Source: Sweltsa coloradensis
Lineage: Eukaryota > Arthropoda > Insecta > Plecoptera > Chloroperlidae
Length of the DNA: 64,000 bases
Assembly (NCBI GenBank): GCA_024449915.1
Contig: JAMZAV010000359.1
Span: 62,001-126,000 of the forward strand
Direction of reading: 5' to 3'
Shown here: positions 1-11,822 of the stretch, piece after piece
Layout: every line of letters begins with the position of its first letter
Numbering within the stretch: the first letter of the stretch is position 1
Translations under genes and position numbers: made by a program
The notes under the pieces: model-generated
Database searches by the model: none
Seen by the model: the letters and a program-made list of their open reading frames with translations, nothing else
What the model was told of the DNA's origin: nothing

Positions 1-3000
1 ACTTCTTGTAAGGTGCACCGAGCGTATGGTCTAGCTTTCTCGAGGTCGCTCGCTTTACTCCAATCCATTGCCCATTCGTATAAAATCGGGTTGTTGCACG
101 TTGGTTGCTCAGAGGGAGGCTGCACTTGGATCGCATTCTTAACAGAACCTGATATTAGTGTCCGCATCTGACAGCACTCCCTTGTTAAGGGCACCGAAAC
201 GTATGGTCTTGTCTCCGAGGAATCGCCATCGCTTACTCCAGTTCGAAGTCGCCGATCTTGACTCAAATGCTGACTTTGCCCGAGCTTACATGGAAAATAC
301 GTGGAAAAAATTAAGGTTGCACTTGGATTTGTCTCTAATGAACACATGAATTTTTGCGCATCTGGGCCTTCCTTGTAAGGTGACGCATGCGGTATGGTCT
401 AGTTCCGCGACTTCGCTCGCTTTACTCCAGTTCGAAAGTCGCCATCTCGTAATACAAATGTATTTTGCCCGGCATTGGACACTTGGTAAGGTTGCACGGA
501 CTGTTCTCCATGTACAAGAATTAGTGGCTCTGAGGCACTTCCTGTAAGGTGCACCGAGACGTATCGTCTAGCTTCTCCCGAGGAATCCGTATAGTTATGC
601 ATTCGAATCGCCATCTCGTAATACAACGCTGATTCTTGCCCGAGGCTGGACTCTAGGAGTAAGTGCACTTGGATCTGTTCTTTAATGTACACAGGAATCC
701 GTCTGTGCCGCATCTAGCGCACTTCGTGTAAGTGCCCGGAGCGGTATGTCAGCTGTCTCCGAGGATCCGCTCGCTTTATCTTTCGCCAATGTCGCCACTT
801 GATAAATCGCTGACTTCTTGCCGAGGCTTGACTCAGGGGTAAGGTGCCTTGGATCTGTTCTAAGTAACCCTGATTTTTTGTGCGCATCTGAGCACTTCCT
901 ATAAGGTGCTTCCGCGTATGGTCTAGCGTCTCCCAGGAATCCCGCTTTGCCAGTTCGGAAGTCCATCTCGTAATACATCGCTGATTGTGCCCAGGCTTGA
1001 CTCCAGGAGTAAGGTTGCACTTGGATCTTTCTAACCTGAACCATGTTTTAGTGTGCGCTATCTGAGACGCATTCCTTGTAAGGGCACGAGACGGTAGGTG
1101 CTTAGCTGTCTCCGAGGAATCCTCGTTACTTCATTCGAATTGCCATCATGTAATACAGAATTCGCGATTCTGCCCGAGGCTTGGCTCCAGGAGAAGTTCC
1201 TTGGTAAGTTGCAACGGAAGCACATGATATCTGTCCCGAGAATCCGCGCCTTCTCCAGTTAGGTGCACCGAGACGAAATGTCTGCTTGCTCCGAGGTGAC
1301 GCGTTACTCAGTTCGGGGCCTCTCGTAATGTAAACGCTGACTTGTTGCCGGCATCTGGACTCCTGGTAAGGTTGCACCTGGATCTGTTCGGTAAATGTAA
1401 ACTGATTGAGTCCGCTCGCTTGACACTTCCTTGTAAGGTGCCCTCGGGAAAAATAGCTGTCTCGATTGCCCCGGCTTACTCCAGGTCGAAGTCGCCATCT
1501 CGTATACAAATCGCTACATTTGCCGAGCTTTGACTGCCGGGTAGGTGCACTTGGATTTGTCCCCGTACACTGATATTTAGTGTGCCGCTCTGAGACACTT
1601 CCTTTAGTAAGTGCCACCGGAGAGCGGTATGGTCTAGATTTTCCGGGAATCGCTCGCTTGACTCCGTTCATGGTGCCACTCGTAATACAAATCGCTACTT
1701 TCCCGAGGTTTGATCGAGGAGAGGTTGCACTTGTCGTTCTCACATGTAACCTGATATTTAGTGTCCCACTGAGACCTCCTTGTAATCACGAAGTCGCCTA
1801 TGGTTCACGCTGTCTCGTGAATCCGCGCTTTACTCAGGTAGAAGTTCGCCATTTTCGTTTTAACATGCAAACATTTTCCGAGGTGCCGACTCCGGAGAAG
1901 TTGCACTTGAAGTCTGTTCTCACCATGTAACACTGATATTTATGTGCCCCTGGATGGCAATTCGTTGTAAGGTGCCCGGAGAGCGGTTATGGTCTAGCTG
2001 TCCCGAGGATCGCTCGCTTACTCCAGTTCGATCGCATCTCGTAATACAACACTGTATTTTTGCCCGGGCTTGGATCGGGTAAGGTTGCACGGGTCTGTCT
2101 TAACATGTACACGATATTGCTGCCGCTCTGAACCCTTTTTGAAGGTGCACCGTAAGCGGTAAAGGTGAGCGTTCTCCGAGGATCCGCCAGATACTCAGTT
2201 CGAGTCGCCATCTCGTAATACAAATCGCTGCACTTGGGAGCCTTGGACTCAGGGAGTAAGGTTACTGGATCTGTTCTTACCATGGAATCCCTCGATATTT
2301 AGTGTGCCGCATCTGAGGCATTCTCTAAAGGGGCACCGGAGAGCGTATGGTCTAGCTGTTTCGAGGAATCCGCTCGCTTTACTCCAGTTGAAGCCCATTG
2401 TAATACAAATCGCTGATTCTTGCCGAGCTGGACTGGAGAAGGTTGCACTTGGATTGTCTTTACATGATCCCATGAATTATGTACGCATCTGAGAGCACTT
2501 CTGTAAGGTGCACGGAGAGCGTATGGTCTAGCGTCTCGGAATCGGTACTCCAGTTCGAAGTCGCCATCTTTTCAATCGGCTGACTTCTTACCGAGGCTTG
2601 GATTCAGGGGTAAGGTTGCACTTGTCTGTTCTTCACGGAAACATGATATTTAGTGCCGCACCTGAGGCTTCCTTGTAAGGTGGCACCGGAGAGCGGTATG
2701 TCAGCTGTCTTCTGGATCCGCTCGCTACTCCAGTTCGAAGTCGCCTCTGGAAAACAAATGCTAACTTCTTGCCCAAGGCTTGGACTCAGGGAGTAAGTTG
2801 CAATTGGATCTGTCTCAACATGTAACACCGGGAAATTTAGTGTGCCGCATCTGAGAGCACTTCCTTGGAAGGTGCACCGGAGAGCGTTTGTCTAGCCTCT
2901 CCGAGGAAATCGCTCGTTTTCCCATTCGATCGGAGTGAATAATGCTGACTTCTTGCCCTGGCTTGGAACCAGGGATTAAGGTTCACTTGGATGCCTTCTT

Positions 3001-5912
3001 AAGTACCACATGATATTGTGTGCGCATCTGGCACTCCTTGTAAGGTGCACCGAGAGCGTATGGTCAGCTGTCCAGGAATCCGCTCGCTTTCCCAGTTCGA
3101 ATCGCCATGTAATACACGCTGACTTCTTACCCGATATTGGACTCCGGGAGTAGTTCCTTGATCTGTTCTTAACGAACAAAGTAGTAGTTGCCAGATCCAG
3201 CTCCTGTCCATTGTAAGGTCACCGCGGATGGTCTAGGTTTTCCGGGATCGCTCGCTTTTCAGTTCTAAGGGCATCTCGTATACATCGTGCGCTTCTGCCG
3301 GGTTGGATCAGGAGTAGGTTGCACTTGGGTGTTCCAAATTCACTGAATATTTGATGCTCGCATCTGAACATTCCTTGTAGGTGCACCGGAGCGGTTATGG
3401 GTAAGCTGTCACCGGAATCCGCTGCTTACCAGTTTAAGTCGCCCATCTCGAACAAATCGCTGACTTCTTGTGCCCGAGCTTGGACTCGAGGGAGTAAGGT
3501 TGCACTTGGATCTGTCTCACATGTACACATGATATTTAGGTGTCCGCATTGAGAGCATTCCTTGTAAGGTGCACCGGAGCGGTATGGCTCCGTACTGTCC
3601 CGAGAATCCGACTTAACATCAGTTTGCCCAGAAGACTCGCCAGTCGGGAGGTTGTTATTACAGAACATCGCTACTTCGTTGCAATCGCTCCCTTGGGCTG
3701 CTTGGTCAAATGCTTGGATCTGTTCTTACAGTACACATGATCTTATGTACCATCTGAGACATTCTTGTAATGGCACCGAGAGCAGTATGGTCTAGTGTCT
3801 CGGGAGGAATCGTCGCTTTACTCCAGATTCGAGTCCATTTGAATACAAATCGCTGACTTCTTGCCCGAGGCTTGGACTCAGGGAGTAAGGTTGCACTTGG
3901 ATCTGTTCTTAACATGTAACACATGATATTTAGTGTGCCGCATCTGAGAGCACTTCCTTGTAAGGGCACCGGAGAGCGTATGGTCTAGCTGTCTGCCCAG
4001 GAAACCGTCGCTTTAATCCAGTTCGAAGTCGCCATCCTCGTAATACAAATCGCTGACTTCTTGCCCGAGGCTGGACTCGGGAGGTCTAAAAATGTTGCAC
4101 TTGGATCTGTTCTCAAATGTAACACATGATATTTGTGCGGGATCTGAGAGCACGTCCTTGTAAGGTGCACTGGAGAGCGGTTGGTCTAGCTTCCTCGAGG
4201 AATCGCTCCGCTTACTCCAGTTCGACTTCGCCATCTCGTAATACAAACGCTGACTTCTGCCCGGCTTGGACTCCAGGGAGTAAAGTTGCACTTGGATCTG
4301 TTTTAACATTTACACATGATATTTAGAGTGCCGCATCTGAGAGCACTTCCTTGTAAGGTGCACCGAGAGCGTTATGTTTGAAGCTGCTCCGAGAATACGC
4401 TCGCTTTACTCCGTTCGAAGCGCCATCTCGAATACAATCGCACTGATCTGTTAACATGTTCACATCGGATAGGGTAGTGCACTTGGAATTTTCTTAATGT
4501 AAACATGAATTTAGGGGCTGCCGCTCTGAGACACCTTGCTTGTAGTCACCGGAAGCGGTATGGTCTAGCTTTTCGAGAATCCGCTCCCTTTCCCAGTTCG
4601 AAGTCGGCCTCTCGGTAATACAAATCGCTGACTTCTTGCCCGAGGCATTGCCAGTAGTAGGTTGCCCTTGGTCTTTCTCAACAGGTAACCCGATGGTTTG
4701 GTGTGCTGCATCTGAGACCCTCCTTGTAAGTGCACCGGAGAGCGGCTCTGTTACCTGTCTGCCGAGCTGGCTCGCTTTATTCAGTTCGAGTCGCTCTACA
4801 TACAAATCGATACTTCTTGCCGGCTTGAGACTCCTGGAAGTACGGTGCACTTGGATCTGCTTACATGTACCGATGATTTAGAGTCCGCATTGACGAGCAT
4901 TCCTTGTAATACAAGCGTATGGTTCAGCTTGTCTCAGGGAGAATCCGCTCGCTTTTCCAGTTCAAGTCGCCATCTCGTGATAAAGTCGTGACTTCTTGCC
5001 CGAGGCTTGGTCAGGTGAGTAGGTTGCACTTGGATCTGTTCTTAACATGTAACCATGATTTGTGTCCCTGAGGGCACTTCCTAATAAAATGCACCGCCGA
5101 GGCTTGGTCTAGCTGTCTCGAGAATCCGCTGCTTTACTCCATTCGAAGTCGCCATCTTAATACAAATCGTTAGTTTTCCCGAGGCTTGGGGCCCCTAGTA
5201 AGGTTGCACTTGGACGGTTTCAACATGTCACCGATATTGTCGCATCTGAGGGCACTTCCTTGTAAGTGCACCGGAGGTTGTCCTAGCTGTCTCCGAGGAA
5301 TCCGATGCGCTTTATCCAGTTCGAAGTCATCTTCTATACAAATCGCTGAATTCTTGCCAGAGGCTTGACTCGGGTAAGTTGCACTGGATCTGTCAATTAC
5401 TTGGAACATGGTATTTAGTGGCCGCATCTGAGAGCATTCTGTAAGGTGACCGGAGAGCGGTAAAGGCTAGCTGTCTCCGATAAAGGTCACTTTACTCCAG
5501 TTCGAAGTTCCATCTCGTAATACAATAATGACTTCTGCCAAGTTGACTCAGATAAGGTCCATGTTCTCTCCTAAACATGCAACACATGATTTTAGTGGTC
5601 CGCATCTGAGACACTTCCTGTAAAGGCACTGGAGAGCGATTTTCCGTTCCGAGGATTTTGCCATTTCGGCGTTAAGTTCGCCATCGAAACATCTGATTCT
5701 TGCCCGAGGTTTGGACTGGAGTAAGGTTGCAATTGGATCTGTTCTAACATCAAACTGATATTAGTTGGCCGCATGAATTTCTGTTAGGTGCACTGAGGAC
5801 GTATGGTCTAGCTGTTTCCAAGGAATCCGCTGTTACTCAGTTCGAGTCGCCATCTTCGTAAAAAACGTTAACGTTTTGAGTTGCAACCATTTCAGGGAGT
5901 GTTGCACTTGGA
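1..5912. repeat. Satellite array, ~200-bp monomer, ~33 copies
   Basis: The block is built from one monomer repeated head to tail. A recurring marker, CCTTGTAAGGTGCACCGG, appears in recognisable form about 33 times, from position 7 to about 5783. The cleanest copies lie around 3840-4130, where TACAAATCGC recurs at 3844 and 4044, giving a 200-bp period. Elsewhere the spacing shrinks to about 170-185 bp because copies lack scattered single bases and short runs. Each monomer has a near-palindrome, GCACTTCCTTGTAAGGTGC. The array runs off the left edge and stops near 5912, where AT-rich unique sequence begins. All open frames in it are by-products of the period and differ between copies, so none is taken as a gene. 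It may be pericentromeric or interstitial satellite; location cannot be told. Confidence 0.96.
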
Positions 5913-6009
5913 TTTTTAATATATATACTGTGGGCGTATAGTAAATATCTAAATAATAGCATTTATTTATCGTGGAACCTGCTAGAGTGCATGTTGACTC
6001 TATTTACTC

Positions 6010-6775
6010 GGTATATTGGGTTTAGAAGATTGTGAAGTGTCCGAGGATGTTTAAAAGGGCTCAATCCTTTGCATTCCGATAAAAGGGTATTTAACCGCTA
6101 AACTTAAAATATATTTCATTCGGACTAACTATAGTAAGAATTTAGCATTAAAGTAAAATTATTGGGACACTGACCTCAAAAATTTCAAACATGACATTTT
6201 TAAAGCTAGTCCCATCGCAAAAATTCCATAAGAAATAACATGGGGACGATTTTATGCCCGGACCTGAGGATTTTGATCCAAAAAAATTGGCCTATTGACG
6301 TAGCTCGACAGCCTTTTCTGTAATTCATCTATTTTTTTTTGTAATTTGGCAAGTAGTTCATCAAAATATGCTGATTACCAATGGGGTGTGATTGGAAGCA
6401 TATTTTTGCATGTTTGAGGGAATTTGGACAGTTTCAGACACGATGTTATAAAGGGGCATTTTAGATTGGTACTATGCTCTAGTATCTATGTGGACCAAAA
6501 AGGAAGCAGGTTAAAGCCGGTTTAGGAAATTTTCCAAAACACCAATTTTCGCCAATTTCTGGATCAAAAAATTTTTAAAAAATCGTGTCAAATCACAGTT
6601 ACAAGATATAATTTTTTAAACTGTCATTTAAGTGTAGTATTGTGCTATAGATCACGTGGTAAAAAATAATTTTTGGGGTTTTTAGCCCCTTTAACGACTG
6701 AGGAAAAAAACCTCGGAAAAAAACTTTAGTCAGGATTGCCGGAGTTGACGGGATTTGAACCCGGGACCCAATATT
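6010..6775 (-). mobile_element. tRNA-derived SINE, split by a ~600-bp insertion
   Basis: The SINE 3' half lies at 6010-6085, with recognisable minus-strand body words (GTGTCCGAGGATGTTTAAAA, then CTCAATCCTTTGCATTCC). The 5' half resumes at 6689-6770 with TTAACGACTGAGGAAAAAAA, AGTCAGGATTGCCGG and a B-box-like stretch, GGATTTGAACCCGGGACC. In the other copies these parts are contiguous, so about 600 bp (6086-6688) was inserted between them. The tRNA-related head breaks off near 6770 and is replaced by sequence resembling the end of the TTAA MITE found at 19759-19945. Confidence 0.75.
6086..6688. mobile_element. Insertion of unknown class inside a SINE
   Basis: This stretch separates the two halves of a SINE, so it is inferred to be a later insertion. 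It is AT-rich and has no useful open frame. Its edges carry AAAAGGG on the left and CCCCTTT on the right, a weak inverted match, and TTAAC appears at both junctions (near 6090 and 6689), which could be a target duplication. A non-autonomous DNA transposon is the simplest guess, but neither the ends nor the class are secure. Confidence 0.45.
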
Positions 6776-6789
6776 CTTCTTCTAATCTG

Positions 6790-6856
6790 TTTTAAGGATA
6801 TTGTATCACCCTCGACCAGACACTTTGAAAGAATGATTGCTGAATAAACAACATTT
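6790..6856. mobile_element. Partial relative of the TTAA-flanked MITE
   Basis: TTTAAGGATATTGTATCACC followed by CTCGACCAG, TTTGAAAG and TTGCTGAATAAA matches, with substitutions, the terminal sequence of the palindromic MITE at 19759-19945 (TTAAGGCTATTGTACCACC, TTTGAAAG, TTGCTGAATGAAA). No second end is seen downstream, so this is a solo end or a truncated copy. It directly abuts the tRNA-like head of a SINE. Confidence 0.45.
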
Positions 6857-8479
6857 TTATTTTTTATGCTGCACATAAACTCAATATCAGCCATTGTATC
6901 AGTTTTCGGTCACAGTCAATCAAAAAGCGAAATAGTACATTTTGATCAACGCAATTACACTCGGTACATTATTTAATGTAATCAGAAAAAAGCGGTACTT
7001 TTACTCACGCCCCATACGAAACAACGGTATAGCTACACAGGCTAGTTTGTTAGTTGGTTGTTTGGTTATATTATTAATAAATAATTAATATTAATTATTA
7101 ATATATTAATATTAGGCTTCCACTTAACCTGTATACCAACCAAAGCACTCACTCTCAATAGCAGTCCCAAGGTGAAGAGGTAGAGGAATCCAAAGAGTAT
7201 TTTATTCGTTTCATTCTATTAATGCGCAAGTTATGAAACTGGCAAGTAATAGTTTCTGTTTTATTTCGTCCACCATTGCATGAACGCCCAAGGGTGTAAA
7301 TCTTTGCATGCGTATATGAATGTAGGGACCACTTATGAATATGGACGAAGGTATTTGCAGCTGGAGAGAATTTAGCAAATTTGTCTTCCGGACATCCGAC
7401 CACATTAAAATGTCGTGTTGCTATTTACAAGTTTTCAAAAACTACGGAATACCTACATGTTACTAGGATGAACCTATTTCTACATCGTCTAGAAACGACA
7501 AGTACATTTTAATAATCCACATAACAGTTTTCAAATACGTAATTTCCGTATAATATACCATGAACCATGATCCTTCTCAAGATATGATAACTTGGTATAG
7601 TGTGTTTTGATTGAGAATCAATTATCCAAAAAATGTTTACATAACTTTATCCCATATTTCGTAGTTTTTCTAATGAAACTATGAAGATTCCTTTATTTGG
7701 TCTGAATTGTCGATGCTGAATGCAGAATATCGGAACCAGAATCCATTTGTGATTTTCAGTCGGTTTTAATATTTTTTAAGTTTGTATTCAATTTGTACTT
7801 ATAATATTTTTGTAAAACGTATTTGTGTTGTTGTAAATTGTGGTTCATATGCATTTGTAATTGTTAAGATTTACTTACTGACACTAAGGTACACACAAGT
7901 ATTGTGTGTAACTGTTGTCAGGGATGAATAAATATGTTTTATTTCCATTAATAATAAAAATAGGTCATATTCATGTATTGTCTATAGTTATTTAGTTTAC
8001 AGTTATTTAGTCATATGTAAATATATTACGCAACACCATTTCTGAACTATTTCGCAAAAACATCATTCGCGTAGATCAGTAAGATTCCTCCTTGCTCCGT
8101 TTCGACGCAAGTAGTCACATCAATAATTAATAAACGTGAATCAATAATTAATCAGTCCAGTCAGTAATAATTACCTGTCTCTAGCAATGTAACATCTTTG
8201 AATCCGATTCTAATTAAAACGTAATTAATTAACATCAAACCATCAACACCTCCTAAAGTAATTAAAATCGATGAGGAAGGACACATTGATTGGGTGTTCG
8301 TCGTAGCTAGGCGGCGTGTATGAATTATGCATGGCCAAAGCACGGCCGAAAACACATCACTCAAGGGGCCAAGCTAGGCCGGTGTAGACTGACATACCAA
8401 GCACAGACTAGTTATTCGATAATCTGATCACTTTGGGGCTTCGATTTTTACGCAATTCTAAAACAATTCTACAACGTAC
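6857..8479. other. AT-rich sequence, no gene recognised
   Basis: The segment has short AT palindromes (ATTAATATTAAT near 7080-7110) and no open frame with recognisable protein character. Within it, 7790-7950 resembles the 3' end of a non-LTR retrotransposon and is listed separately. Confidence 0.6.
7790..7950 (+). mobile_element. Possible LINE 3' end
   Basis: A run of TTTTGTAA/TTGTAATTG-type words leads to TGACACT and then GTTGTCAGGGATGAATAAAT. The same order occurs at 24600-24690 (CTGACACTT, GTTGTTAGGGATAAATAAAA). Shared, AT-rich, non-coding 3' ends finishing in an AATAAA-like signal fit two dead copies of one non-LTR element. No reverse transcriptase reading frame remains beside either. 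This is inference from a two-copy match only. Confidence 0.35.
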
Positions 8480-8665
8480 CGACAGAGTTGGCTCGAGCGT
8501 GAAACGCGCGCTCGTCGAGACCGCGGCAATCTTGACTGAAGATTTGTTTCGAGGTTTTCCTCAGTCATTGGCTAATGCAAGGGATTAAGTTCTCTCAAAC
8601 AGCCTTCGGACATCCCTTAACAATTAATTGTCCTATCCTCAACATACCTAGATAAATACCTGAAT
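8480..8665 (+). mobile_element. tRNA-derived SINE with deleted head
   Basis: The leader ACCGACAGAGTTGGCTCGAG and the body are clear: GCAATCTTGACTGAAGATTT, GAGGTTTTCCTCAGTC, GCAAGGGATTAAGTTCTC, AACAGCCTTCGGACATCCC, CAACATACCTAG. Between GCGCGC and TCGTCGAGACC the anticodon region and most of the B box are missing compared with copies at 60925 and 30525. The copy therefore lost its internal promoter. No tail or target duplication is clear. Confidence 0.88.
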
Positions 8666-11553
8666 AATTACAATCTTGTCTTCAATATTGCATTACGTTA
8701 TTATTATTCTATGTTTTATCTCTCAGTCGAATAATTGCTTTATTCAATTGAAATGATCGTTACTCTGAATTTAATCATTAAAACCAGCTTCATTGTTTGA
8801 TTGTTCAATGTCGCTCTTTCATTGCTAATTGCTTTTATTGCTCTTTGAGGTAACTTTTAGCAGTGAAACCGTTGTAACTTATTTCATTGTGTTTTCAGGC
8901 AAATACCCTGCTACATGAAGCTTTTACTTCGCTATACCTGGCTAAAATATTGAATAGTTTTGAACTATTATTATTATTACCTCGGAATAGAATCTACAGG
9001 ATATAATCATTGTGTTTTATAGTGTGAATGATGACTGTACAAACTTGGCAATAACTGATGTGATCATGTTGTACGCGAATATGTTGTTAAGTATTTCCAA
9101 GTGTCTTTTTAATTTAAAGTTTATTAACAATTATTTGTGTTAAGTTATGTTTTAATTTGTTTTTCAATTCAAATTGTATTTATTATTTTTTAATTAAATT
9201 TTGTATAAATTATTATTAAATTGTCATAAATTGTTCCTTGTTTAATGTAGGCCTATATATTTGTTATTTATTAATTGTCCTTCCTATTCAGTTAAAAAAA
9301 CTGATTTACAAAGTTGCATAAGTCATTAAAAGTTGTGTTTGTAGGTAAGAGAGCATGGTAGTGCATGCTTCAGTACACAATCATGTTCCTATTCAATACG
9401 TCATTTTACTAATCAGCTCCTTAATATTCTCCTCTTATACCCCACCTTCCACTTCGCACCTCCCATGTTACTTCATTTCCCGTTTCCAATTTTGCAACAA
9501 GTTTCACAAACCAATTAAAATATCACACGTATTACTCACGGATCGATCGCAAGTCTTTCAAAAACATTTTAATTTCCTAATTGAATTTAGGATCTAAATC
9601 ACAAAAACATCATCAAAGCTCGTGTGCCAATGTGTTCAACATGGAACAAAAAAGTGTTATGAAGATTTTAGAAACGAGTTTCTCTGAATCTAATTTTTAC
9701 ATTTTTGAACATTGAACAATATAAATGTGTGAACGAACAGTGCGATACTGAACTTCGTATTTTTCAAGATGACATCAAACTGATATATTATCTTCTTTCT
9801 CAATTTCACTTGCTTTCTCAGAGCATTTAAACTTGTTCTTACAATATATACTACTGCTATGTTTCATAATGTATTGTATGAAAGAGTATTCCAACCCAGT
9901 AGCTAAATTAATCACGATTCTCCGCTTATGAATACATTATGAGAACAATATGAAATAGAAAGTGCAAAAAGTTTCTGAAATGTGGAAGGAGACAGACTCA
10001 CAACCGATCATCTTAGCATTCAGCCTAGTTGGGAATTCAATGTCACAATAGCAGCTCTTAGCAGCTTGATAATTTATAGATTCTCCGAACCGAATGAATA
10101 AAACAAGTTTGCAAGACATCTTTATATCTTGCGTAGTCTTTCTTGGCCATGTTTTATGCATGACCTATCAGTATCACACGTGCGTCTATACCTGGAACTG
10201 CTAATACATGTGTAGACGTTATCACGCCTGTCTGCTGGGGCGAATACACAAATACTAGTGTAACTATTTGTTTACATTAAAACTTACGTGCTCAAGTTTC
10301 ATTCAAGTCTAGAACTAGAATCAGTTTCAATGTTCTAATCTAAACTTTGCAAATTACAAGTAAATAATATATGTTGTAAAGATATATTGTTTCATTATAA
10401 TGATAGTATCACATTGTTGCCACATATCGCAAGGTAAAAAAAGTAATTCTTGTCCATTTAAAGTTAGTTAGTGTTAGAAAAATAAATTATTAATGAGAAT
10501 AATTCAAATTATGTTTATATTAATTTTTATTCTCCCTGATTAGGTGTGTGACGTAAATTTTGCAAAGGGTTTTTCGATTACATTAAAAATTAAGTTATTA
10601 ACAAGATTCAGAATCAGCATCTATTTGTGCCGAAAATAAGTTTTATTCTTGTTATTTCTTTTGTCCAAAATCGTAGAATGTATAAATTTAATTGTTAGTG
10701 GCGTATTTTTCTTTTTCACCTTAATGCATGCAAAACCATGTTGTTAGTTCACAACAAATGTGTACAGAGATAGAAGAGAATTATAATTGCTGGGTGAATT
10801 ACATGTGGTGTTAGGTTATATGGTATGTTGAAACATGTGATATATTTCGTGTTATTTTAAGACACTTGATGTGATACAATACCTCGTTTAATATTTCTCG
10901 ACTTTGCAACGTCTTCTCGTTGGAGCGAAATCGTTGTTGTTTGTTAAGAAGTCACCAACAAAGAACCGGAGAGAAGCCAGACATCAACGCGTCAACAACA
11001 GCGCGGGTAACAAAGACTCCTAATAACGCGCTTTGTAAGAACACGACGCCATCTTTGTTCTGGGGGGGGGGGGGCAAAGGTCGGATGTAAGGTGCTCAGA
11101 AATAAACTCAGCTAAACTATGCTTGGTGACCTTTTAGATTGTTTCTGATAACATATTTACCAAGGAATCAATGGTTTAGGAGGAGAGCAGGAGATAGTAA
11201 TACATTAATTTATGACAGATGGAACCGAAAAACTTTACAGAAAAACTGAACGTTCTTATTGTTATTGACATGGTACGGTAGCTAAGCCGATTGAATATTG
11301 TTTAAATACAAAATAATTGTGAAATCTTTTTAGCGATTTCTTTTTGTTTAGATTCACATGATTGATTGACACAACCATAATATATATTTTGTAGTTTTGA
11401 GTCGAAACAAGATGTGCTTAATATTCATTTATGTTGGTCCACAGAATTGAAATTTCTGAACTATTAAAGTAATGGGTATTAAAGTTAGGCGTGGAGACAC
11501 TGAAACAAAAGTGTGTGTGTGAGTGAGGATCGATGGAACTCTCCACACACAGG
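8666..11553. other. AT-rich intergenic or intronic DNA
   Basis: No gene, SINE or clear terminal repeat was seen. Local features are a LINE-like AT-rich stretch at 9100-9250 (repeated TTTTAATT/TTGTATAAATT words), a CpG-richer patch at 10915-11060, and a run of 13 G at 11062-11074. Open frames here are short and lack protein character. Confidence 0.6.
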
Positions 11554-11822
11554 TAAGTGACAGACGGGCGTCGTTAACTGCCATTATTGGGAGTGTACTG
11601 AATCAGCACTGCCGTGAACAAAAAGGACAACCATGATTTGCAGACTACGAACCCCGCGATAAGCAACGCATCATGACAGTGTTTGGACAGACGGGCGTCG
11701 TAACTGCATTATTGGACGTGTTACTGGAATCAGCACCTGCCGCTGAACAAACAAGGACAACCAGTGATTGCAAAACTACGAACCCGCGACCGACATCAAG
11801 CAACGCATCCACTGATAGAAAC
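11554..11822. repeat. Tandem duplication, ~127-bp unit, two copies
   Basis: CAGACGGGCGTCG begins near 11562 and again near 11687, followed in both copies by AACTGC, ATTATTGG, CAGCAC, TGCCG, GAACAAA, AGGACAACCA, ACTACGAACC and AGCAACGCATC. The copies differ mainly by one- to three-base gaps in each direction. A consensus splice donor (CAGGTAAGT, 11550-11558) lies at the left edge. No reading frame is conserved between the copies, so I do not call it coding. Confidence 0.85.

Noticed and set aside
1..5774. About 25 overlapping open frames of 60-205 codons on both strands
   Set aside because: All lie in the satellite. They result from its period and random indels, and their protein sequences differ between neighbouring monomers.
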